A stretch of DNA of 64,000 bases from Symbiodinium microadriaticum. Its lineage: Eukaryota > Sar > Dinophyceae > Suessiales > Symbiodiniaceae. Every line of letters begins with the position of its first letter. Within the stretch, counting starts at the first letter, position 1. The notes below the pieces were generated by a model. That model was not told the DNA's origin. It did no database searches and saw nothing but the letters and a program-made list of their open reading frames with translations. A program made the translations under genes and the position numbers. Location: the NCBI GenBank assembly GCA_001939145.1, contig LSRX01001113.1, positions 32,127 to 96,126 of the forward strand. The letters are read 5' to 3'. Shown here one piece after another: positions 54,986-64,000 of this stretch.

Positions 54986-55335
54986 GGCATCGAACCTGAT
55001 GCCAGTTGCGCGTATCCGTCCACTGGCCGAAACTGACTTGGGCCTGTGACACCATTACCCGCTCGAAGCTCTATCATGGATCGCCACTTCGCATCAGAGA
55101 AACAGTGCACGGGTTGTTGTACGAGAGTCTGGGCAGATTGTTGAGTGAGTCGGACCCTCCAATAAGCCCTAAACCCGAAACCCTTCAACCCTTCTATCAA
55201 GCTTTTCTTGCGGCCCTCTTAAGCGCTTCTATAAACCAGTCAAAACCTTTAAATAAACCCTTCTACAATGCGTCGACCCAGGTGCTTTTCCTCAAGTGCT
55301 GCCGGAAGTCGGAGACAGCAAACCCGCCTCCATCA
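54986..55335. other. Calmodulin copy 1 3' flank
   Basis: The first 105 nt or so (to about 55086) are shared with the 3' flank of copy 2 and may hold the 3' UTR. A few CCCTAAACCCGAAACCC words follow at 55163-55190. Confidence 0.6.
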
Positions 55336-55575
55336 ACATGCTTTCCCACATTTCTCTCAGGTACTGGCCGGACTCAGAGACTGGACCAAGATGCTGCCCC
55401 CCAAGTACTGGCGATATTCCACAGCAGCAAACATGCTTCCCGCAAATACAGGCGGGATTCTCAGACACGACCGACATGTTGCCCGCAAGTACTGGCTGGA
55501 TTCAGGAGCATGGCCAAAACTCTTCCCTCTATATTGGCAGAATTCAGAGACAACTCGCCCCCCCAATGTACTGGC
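55336..55575 (+). repeat. Imperfect minisatellite, about 43-bp unit
   Basis: About five diverged units that share ATGYTGCCCGCAAGTACTGG and a GGATTC/CAGA part, starting near 55338, 55391, 55433, 55477 and 55520, with a partial one at 55558. Confidence 0.6.
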
Positions 55576-55707
55576 CAACGCATTGAAATTTACAATGGAT
55601 CGCGCTGACCGGAGGATGCGGACACGCCGGGTCCACCAAGAGGTTGCCAAATCTGACGACACTTTCATCTATGTATGCATGTACGTATGCACGTAGTATG
55701 TAATTTA

Positions 55708-55754
55708 TTTAATGTATGTATGTATGTATGTATGTATGTATGTATGTATGTATG
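55708..55754 (+). repeat. (GTAT)n microsatellite
   Basis: Pure GTAT/TATG repeat of about ten units between the calmodulin copies. Confidence 0.9.
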
Positions 55755-56177
55755 GCGTGACTGCATCCTGCCGAGCCCACCGAGAGGAGCCCACCGAGAG
55801 GTCGAAAAGTCTGAAGACACGTCGAAACCGCACCAAACGTGCAGCGCCATTTGGCGTGAGCAAACGCTCTATCGTCAGGTGAGGGTTGCCAAATCCGAGC
55901 GCACATCGTCACCGTACCACATGCTCAACGATATTTGCCGATGTTCGCATTCAAAAATAACTAGACAGCCTCATTCCAACCTAGGAGACAAACTCACATC
56001 ACTACCACGCACGCAAAATCCCTTCGCATGCTTTCAAGATGAGTCTACATAAAACGGGTAACCCTCGGCCATTCGAAGCTGGACAAAGGTGTGCGTTTCT
56101 GTTGCATTTGCTGACCTTCAGCTCGAGAGGTTCGCAGGTCCCATTTGCCACAGCCGCTCCATTCTCACTAGCCCGCC

Positions 56178-57188
56178 ATGGCCGACCAGCTGACTGAGGA
56201 GCCGCAACCATAAGTTTAGCCTCAGGTGTTTGTGGTGAAGACAACTGCCAGTGTTTGATTGCTGCTGGTGAGGTCGATGTCTGTTACAGAAATCTATAGT
56301 GTGCAGGAGCAGATCGCGGAGTTCAAGGAGGCCTTCTCCCTGTTCGACAAGGATGGCGATGGAACCATCACCACCAAGGAGACTAGCACGTCTTCGCTTC
56401 TTGGGAGGAAGAAGCAGAATCGGCTGCAGGAATTTTGTTCGTGGGGTTGTTTGCTCCGGTCGAAGCCAAGAGGAGCTGGGCACCGTGATGCGCTCTCTGG
56501 GCCAGAACCCGACGGAGGCCGAGTTGCAGGACATGATCAACGAGGTCGACGCCGACGGAAACGGCACCATTGACTTCCCCGAGTTCTTGTCTTTGATGGC
56601 CCGCAAGATGAAGGTGCCTTCGTCTTCCGAAGCATTCAGAGCTCCTTACGTGTATATGATGTGTCCTGACCCGGAGCCCAACCCGACTGCCACTCATGGT
56701 GTTGCATGCCACGCTTAGGGACGTCTCTGTTCGCAGGGCAAGTTGTGCGATCCGCGATCCTGCATGACCTTGCTAAATCCGAAAATCCACACATCGCAGC
56801 ATCTTGCTCTGGGCCAGAGGACACCGACACGGAGGAAGAGCTCATCGAGGCATTCAAGGTCTTCGACCGCGATGGCAACGGCTTCATCAGTGCGGCCGAG
56901 CTGCGGCACGTGATGACCAACCTGGGCGCTTGACTAAGGGGTCTTGCTGGGGCGCATGGGGGGTGCTAGTGGACTAATGGTTGCTGTCTCCCGGAACCGT
57001 AGGGCAGTTTGCTCCTAGGTGAGAAGCTCACGGACGAGGAGGTCGATGAGATGATCCGCGAGGCTGATGTGGATGGCACGGACCTCAGACTCCGGCTGTC
57101 TCCGGCCTGGTTTTTTGCCAGTCAGATCCTGCCAGGCGACGGCCAGATCAACTATGAGGAGTTCGTGAAGATGATGATGGCCAAGTGA
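56178..57188 (+). CDS. CaM: Calmodulin, copy 2 (six exons)
   Basis: Tandem copy of the gene at 53981, same strand, about 2.2 kb downstream. Exons: 56178-56198, 56307-56378, 56473-56613, 56820-56925, 57019-57075, 57136-57188. The encoded protein is the same as copy 1 by eye, with all four EF-hand loops. Introns 2, 4 and 5 look identical to copy 1. Intron 1 is 1 nt shorter with changes near its 5' end, and intron 3 is 7 nt longer. The shared block runs from about 60 nt before the ATG to about 100 nt after the stop, so the duplication is recent or kept uniform by gene conversion. The same splice-site types are used (GA, GA, GT, GC, GC). Confidence 0.95.
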
Positions 57189-58480
57189 GGCATCGAACCT
57201 GATGCCACTTGCATGTACCCGTCCACTGGCCGTAACTGACTTGGGCCTGTGACGCCATTACCCGCTCGAAGCTCTATCATGGATCGCCATTTGTACTTTG
57301 TATCTTGTGACTGTAGCGCAACTGAGCGCGCGCTGACGAATGCAGCGAGAAAGGTTGCGAAGCTTTGCCGTGCATGCAGTTGAACGTTCTGACTTGGTGT
57401 GTTCCTGGTTGCGTTTCCTTTGCGCTGTGCATCGGCCAGTTATTGCTGCGAGACACCGCCAACTTCTCTGCACAGACGCCACAGCTCTTCGAGGCAGTTC
57501 TGTCTGATTCGCCGAGGGACGGACCTACGAAACGCTTGAGTATGGGTCTGCATACAAGCAGTCGGGGCTTTTGAGAAGTACCTTTCTAAGACTCCCTGGC
57601 TCTGTTCCCAGCTGAGTCCGTGCCGTGCAAGCCGGCATTAGGCATTAGTATCAACTATGTCCTTTGCTGCTCATCTAGCACATGCAGTTACCGCAAGGGC
57701 CACGTCGCAGTAACTATCAGGACTGTTATCACTCCTTGAGACATCATATGCAAAGTGTCGTGGACGCCGCCTGAAGATCTTTCAACCCTACCGTGGGGTG
57801 TGCGTGAACGCCTGCTGTAGTACATCGCCGCAGGGATGTCGTAGCCTTTTCAAGCTTGTCGCCACTTTGAATCGTTTGACTTGTTTCCGTGCAGAGCCTG
57901 GAGTTCAAAAGAAAAGGCCAAGAGTAGACCTTTGACAGAAGCGCCGAGCTACCTGCCAACGTGTTGCCTGCAGTCCCTGGACATCAGTACACACATAAAC
58001 ATCTCCTGTTTGATGCTGACCTAGGTTATCCATCAAAGTGTCCAACCATGAATCCTGTATACCAAGACTCTGGAGCCTTTGAAGATCACGCAGCGCAGAG
58101 CTTTTCAATCACAAGAATGCCTCTCGTAATATACATACCTACATATACAATACTACACGTAAAACCTTACAATATACTTTACTATACTCTCAGATAACAT
58201 GGCATGATGTAGCCTGTTACAGGGTAATGTAGAATCATGAATGATTATAATGTAGTATAATGTAGTATGGCTTACTACTCTAGTTGAGCTCGTTTTATGT
58301 TGCCCAGTTTAGTCTAGTTTAACCTGATTAGCCTAATTCAGCTTTTTGCTGTAAAGGGTCATGTTCATGTACTTGAGAAGTTAGTGAGGAATATGCTGCA
58401 CGCTAGTGTGTAGCTCAGGATGTTGCAGTTTACATCGTGCTATCCTGTCGGTTTAGCATAGTTTGCTGGGGTTCTGCCTT
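57189..58480. other. Stretch without recognisable gene after calmodulin copy 2
   Basis: The first ~100 nt match the flank of copy 1. The rest is AT-richer (58120-58280 has many TATA/TGTAGTA words). No coding signal. Confidence 0.5.
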
Positions 58481-59115
58481 AAACCCGAAAACCGAAACCG
58501 TAAGCCCGAAACCCTAGACCTTAAGCCCTTTCCGACTAAGCTAACAGTGCAGGAGGAAAAGAGGTGTCAAAAAAAAAAGCCCTGAAGCCAAAACCCGAAA
58601 CCCAGGCCGGCCACAGACTGCACGAGAAGGCGGAAATCCTCGCACGCTTCGACTTCCCGAGCGGGCCCTGGTCACCAACTGATTATGCCAGGACATTGTG
58701 CCGGGAATCAAGAAGCGCCCGTTGTGTCGCCTTGGTCATCTAGGTCATCTTGGCCAAGGGACTCTATTTTTTGGGGGGGCAAGATGACGTGTCAACTTGG
58801 TCATCTTGGCTTGACCAATGATTCAAGATTATCTTGACCACTCGCACCACTTACACCCCTTGTACCACTTTCACCGATTTGGGTGGTCCTTGGGGAGACC
58901 CTAAATGGTCCAACATCTCGAAAATTTGCCATTTGGGGTTCATAAAACCGCAAAATAGCGCATCGGTTTGGGGTTTAGGGGTTCGGGTTTGGGGTTACGC
59001 GCCAAGCCCGCATCGGTTTAGGGTTTAGGGCTTAGGGTTCATGGGTTTGGGTTTGGGGTCAGGGTTGCGTGCGCCGGCGCACACATCGGCTTTTAGGGTT
59101 CAGGGTTTAGGCCAG
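58480..59115. repeat. Telomere-like and TTGGTCATCTTGGC-type repeats
   Basis: CCCGAAACC-type words at 58483-58603 and GGGTTTAGGG-type words at 58965-59110, including GGTTTAGGGTTTAGGG (59013-59028). In between, 58734-58830 has repeated TTGGTCATCTTGGC and its near inverse GCCAAGATGACC-like words. Confidence 0.65.
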
Positions 59116-62100
59116 TCCTTGGAGCAATTTGGCGGTGTCCTGGTTCTTTCCTGGTGGTCTCCTGCGGTCCTCCGCTGCTGGATGGTCCAGCACGCGAACA
59201 CGATTTTTTGGGGGCCTGTTTTGGTGACTTCTGTCGCTCATTTCCCTGTGCTGCTCCATGGTCCCCGCCCCGATGACGCGTTAACTTGGCCCACCTTCAA
59301 CATTTACTCCCCGACCAAGATGACTTGGAGAGGAAGATCACTTTCAAGTCTGTGTTTTAAAGCTCGGGCCAAACAGTTCCAACCCAACCCTGAACTGCAG
59401 CAGGGCTACAAAAATGGGGCTATAGCCAAATCGAAGGCCAGAGTCTAACATGCTTTACTATGTTTCCTTTTAGCGAAATGGTCTATGATGTGCTATATAT
59501 AACATTGAATAGTTTGATTGTCTACATTGGCGCAAGGTGGCTATGATGCGAGGAGGGTTTATTTTCAGGGCTTCGGGTTCTTGTGTTTTTGTCGCTGGTT
59601 TGGAGGACATTAGTTTTTGGATGCTTTACGGTCGGGTCCGTTTTTGGGAGTATTAGCGTCAGTACAGCGCACGCGTGAACCAGCTTTGACTTTAAACGCA
59701 AACAGCCACCCAATCCGATTCCATGCCCGACATCTTCAATTTGTCACTTACAACCAGGGGTGAGTACGAGACACCACTGCGGGAAGTCCCGAAGCTTGCG
59801 AGGCGAGCAGTGGGTTTCCTGTGGCTTGTGACGTCGGCTTTCGGGCTTAGGGTTCAGACTTGCTAGTTTACCGCGCTTCAGGTATCGGGCTCCCGGGCAT
59901 TTGGGCTCCCGGTTTGGTCATAAGGGTTTTGAAGTCATCTGTCCAAGAATTTTGGAAGTGCATTTATCTATCTGAGTGACACCGCTGCACAGTCGCTGCT
60001 GATCCTTCTCCTGCTGGTTCTGCAGCCAAACTATATCTCTTCGTGTGTTTGACAGCAGGAAAGCAACGAATGATTGCAACGGGACTGGCATCCAGAACCG
60101 CCGGTGACATACGACTCGTATTGCGAGATGCAAATACTGATACAGCCAGAGACAATGCGGCAAGGGTTATTCGCCCTATCAGTCCACACGAAAATACACG
60201 AAATGATCATGCCCTATTTGCAGACTTCGCGGGGTTGCATCACTACGAAGTCCACCAATAATTTCGCTTGCTTGAGCCGGAAGAGCCGTATCAGGTCAGC
60301 TGCCACAGCAATAAGAAGGGCTATAGCAACAGTGGTCGGCGACGGAGAAGAAGGATCACGAAGAGGAGGGCCTAGGACCCAAGGAGGAAGAGCATAAGCA
60401 ATTGCCTCAGCAACGAGCAGTTCAATCCTAATGCCAGCAGCAGGCGTTGCTTTCCATGGGCCGACACCGTGGCGGAATGCACATGGCATCAATGTGAAGC
60501 AGGTGCCATGTAGCTGTGGATTGAATCCAGGCGATGTGGGCTTTTCTGGGTGTGAGACTTGGCTGGGCTGTGAGATTTGGAACATGAGGTTTGGGGGTTT
60601 AGCATTAAGGATCCAATGCGGAACTCTTGCGGCACTAGGGCATGCGACTGTTAAAACTCTTCATCTTCATATCGAGCAGGTTTGACATCCGGTCATGTCA
60701 AGTTCCTGATTCGTCCACCAAAACAACACGCTTCTATCTTCTTACTAGGAGCAGGCAAGCTATGGAGCAAACCAGGCACACAATGACTTCTCCGGATTGC
60801 CGATTGAAACCTCACTGGTCCTAAGGACTGATTGATTGATCCGTATTCTGTGCAACACAAAACAGTCAAAACTCTTCGAGTTCCAAAACAATAGCGGGAC
60901 AAATCTTCGATTCATCAGCTCTGAAACGATTTGCTTTGGAGCCAGGTCCTGAAAGCACACAAAACAAGTGGTGTTTTTGGTGCATGTCGGAGAGTTACAG
61001 CCAGATCCAGTGAGCCAGTTTTGCACTGGGAACAGGGGTTTAGGGCTGGCTGCCCTGAGGTTTCCGAGGCCTCGCCGGGATGTTCTGACGGATGCGCTAC
61101 ACCGCGACGGCCCAACGCAAAGGGCAAAAGTGGAAAGACCGACAATAACGGATGGACAAACATGAAGTCCACCCTGCTCTCCAGCACATTGACAATGGCT
61201 CCTAAAACAAGTACATGCATGTGCTATGTGATTTCAACCCTAGCACTGCTTGCACCCTGCTCCTTCGACAATTACCGACCACATCACAAATTGTCGTGGT
61301 TTCTTCCGCATCTCATCGAGCCACAGGCAATCCGTTCGACATACCAGCTACTCTATAAAAGGAAACTGCTGAGACCTCCAAGCAAGCAACAACAGCAAGA
61401 AGAAGGGTCCGTAATACGCACATGACGGCGGGCGGGTAGATTTTAGACATTCCAAAGGTCAACCGACCGAAAATGCCATCAGTTCTGATTTGTCGTCCCC
61501 ACAGAAAAAGTCTAAGTCAGACATGTCCTAAAGACTGTTTGGCTAGAGGTCGGGCCAAGTGAAACCCACGGCCTTGCATGGACAAGACCACACACTGCAT
61601 GAAGTGGATTTCATGATCTTCAACTGTGGCGAGCTTGCGTCAATGCGGTGTGTGACTGCATGCTGTTGTAGGCACGTTTTTGTCGGAGATGTGTGCGATT
61701 TGGAAACTTTGATGAACTTGGAATTTTCGACGTCTGTCACATGCCAGAAGAGAAGACGTCGTCAGCTGAGGCCGAGGCATGTGTGCTCGCTGTGCTTGTT
61801 ATCAGTGCATGCTCGGGCGATTTCGGTTAGGTTTGGCTGAGTCGCTTGTGCAATTTGGGACACTGCCTGCTCGCATGACTTCCTGTTGCAGCCTGATGCT
61901 GCTGACAATGCTCCAAGTGTGGCAACTGTCGAGGGAACGGGTTTTTGCAACTGAGAAGGTTTGGTCATGATTGTCTGCCTCGCAGCAGCATCTTTGAAAC
62001 CCATGAGATACAGCCTCCCACCGCAACACCTCAACACATGTGCTTGGAAGATTGACACAGCTTTCTGCATGTTGCAGCATGCCTAACTTCTTTGTTGCAG

Positions 62101-63500
62101 AGCGTCTGTTTGTGCTTAGCGATTCTGTGCACATGCGTGTGTACGTCAGTATGGATCTGTGCATGTGTGGATGATGTCTAAGATTGGTTCTCTGCATGTA
62201 AAGGTTCCTGTCACCTACACGTGTCTGTTCTAGTCAACATTGCTCCAATTTCACCAAACCAGCTTCACCTGAACGGCTAGATTGGGTGACAGGAGCTGGA
62301 CGAGTGCACCTGCTACCACAAGCAGGCTCGTGGAACTGAGGTCTTCGTGCCTGCTTGAGCGATTGAAAGCTTGAGGTCGCTTTTGTTTTGCGAGGTTCTA
62401 GCACTCTGTTGGTAGTGTGGAGGATGAGATGAGAACAGCGTGGCGATGACGTTGACAGCAAACAGCAGGTGTAGCATTTGCCACCAAATGGGGACAGAGC
62501 TGTCGTACTATGCACAGAACGCAGATAGGTAATGCTGGCAGCTGGCACTGTTTGTTACCTTCGGAGCACGACAAAGTACAATGTTAGGAAAAGGCTGATC
62601 TCGTCAATGCGGTTCATGATCAAGTCTTGGCGGCGTACAGCGGAGCTAGCCGTTCAACCGAACCAGTATGCATGCTAGAACCGTGAACATCTTGGAAGGG
62701 GAGAAGGCAGCAATCTTCGTGCTCGCCCCACAACAACAACAGTAACAGTTGCAAGAGAAATAAACAGATGATCGCATTTCTAGCATGAGTAGCAGAAGGA
62801 GCAACAACCTTGAAACGGGTCATCAACAAGCTGCGCCTTTACTTTTCTTGGTGTGATGGTGTTTTCCTTTCGCTTCCCTCCAGCATTCCCGATTGGTTTA
62901 CGTGTAGTCAGGGTGGTGTGTCTTGTCAAGGCTAGGTTTTCTGCTGTGCAGGTTTTCTTGATTATGCCTGCTTGTCGTGCAGTTGCAGTAGTTTCTAATG
63001 CCTGCGCTCAAATCGCCTTAGATTTCAGTTCTGCCGTACTGTATCGTGTTACAACAGACAGTGTCAAAATGCAATGATACCACGTTGCTCTGGTGTAAGA
63101 TGTACTGCTGAAACTTACTCTTTCACTGGCCAAGAAATCAACAATGCAGGTAGCGATACTTGTTTAGAGATGGAGAACAAAAAGAAGCATCTCGCCACCC
63201 CGGCAGCTGTATGAGCAGGAATCTATTGGCTGCAACGGCTCTGCCGCACGCCTCTTCGGTCCAAATGCTTCACAGGCTGAGCTTTGCATGTGATTCGACC
63301 TGAAAGGCTCGAGGCGCAAATCATTGTGCAGTATGGCCGTTTAATGTGTGCGGACGACCCTGCTAGTTCTGTGTCTTGTTAGGTCACTCATAGAGTCATA
63401 GAGGTACACCTTTGGGTAGAGGGACCTTTCATGCTGATCACGACAGGCAGGTTGGTGAATGTCACTCAGCAGTAGATGTATTTAGCCCTAGCATGTTGAT
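59116..63500. other. Stretch without recognisable gene
   Basis: Short open frames on both strands, none with a known domain. Single telomere-like words at 59846, and a distant relative of the dispersed repeat near 61820-61885. Confidence 0.4.
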
Positions 63501-63529
63501 GATCGTAGCATTAATGCTCGCGCTGTCTT

Positions 63530-63948
63530 CTCCTCCTCGTCCTCCTCCTTCTCCGGCTACAACTCCTGCTATAACAGCTGCTACTGCAATGCTGCTACTC
63601 TGCCGCTGCTACCACTGCAACTACAACGACACCTACTACTAAAACTACTGCTGCTACTACTGCTACTACTCCCACCACTAGTAAAAGTACTAGTACTGGT
63701 ACCAGTACTAGTAGTAGTAGTACTACTGCTGCTCACTGCCTAGTACTGGCATTAGTACAAGTACTGGTACTGGTATACTGGTACTACTACCAGTATTATG
63801 TTATTACTAGCACTAGCCCCAGCACCAGCACTAGTACTAGTACTAGTACCAATAGAGATAACTACTACGACTGCCAGTGCCAATACTGCTGCTGCTGCTG
63901 CTGCTGCTGGAGCAACACCGGCAACCACTACTACTGGTGCTGCTGCTG

Positions 63949-64000
<52 letters not shown>
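63530..64000 (+). repeat. Triplet array with AGTACT/GGTACC-rich core
   Basis: CTA/CTG triplets at both ends (63630-63670 and 63890-64000, running off the window) and a core rich in AGTACT, GGTACC and TAGTAC words. It includes a perfect 24-nt palindrome at 63689-63712 centred on GGTACC. Confidence 0.85.

Overview
The window reads as nuclear DNA of a dinoflagellate, most likely of the Symbiodinium type. Four independent signs agree. A 19-nt match to the dinoflagellate trans-spliced leader lies at 30892-30910. Two tandem calmodulin genes (53981-54985 and 56178-57188) have introns that begin GA, GC or GT. TTTAGGG-like telomeric motifs are scattered through non-coding DNA. Protein-coding DNA is dominated by DIRS/Ngaro-like (tyrosine recombinase) and LINE retroelements. 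Every coding region I recognise is on the + strand. The spliced-leader, splice-site and motif assignments rest on remembered family knowledge; no database search was possible.

Region 1-18.8 kb is a stack of retroelements. A 5'-truncated pol (2-2267: 2OG-Fe(II)-oxygenase-like domain, then reverse transcriptase, one frameshift) is followed by a coiled-coil ORF (2427-2828) and an intact tyrosine recombinase (3014-4834). A second unit has gag (5349-6524) and a pol whose order is oxygenase-like domain, C5-DNA-methyltransferase-like domain, RT, RNase H. That pol is split inside its RT by a LINE (9052-15820) with a perfect 13-bp target-site duplication (9039-9051 = 15821-15833). The LINE ORF has an endonuclease, RT and about six zinc-finger-like motifs, and ends in a ubiquitin-specific-protease-like domain with its Cys, His and Asp residues present. 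Another reading frame (13632-14582) overlaps it and looks more protein-like there. A third RT/RNase H remnant (17387-18262) ends at a sequencing gap with a duplicated edge.

Region 18.8-30.9 kb is mostly non-coding: simple repeats, A-run arrays, a dispersed repeat pair, and a decayed tyrosine-recombinase fragment near 26838-27520. Region 30.9-40.5 kb is a 9.55-kb LINE that begins at the spliced-leader match and lies between two (GA)n tracts. It has ORF1 (coiled coil plus RRM-like region), ORF2 (endonuclease and RT, broken by frameshifts), extra 3' ORFs and an unusual density of G5-G7 runs.

Region 40.5-54 kb has one decayed ORF and long triplet-repeat arrays but no gene I can name. The calmodulin pair at 54-57.2 kb is the only host gene I can name. 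The rest (57.2-64 kb) is non-coding, with telomere-like motifs and a terminal triplet array containing a 24-nt perfect palindrome.
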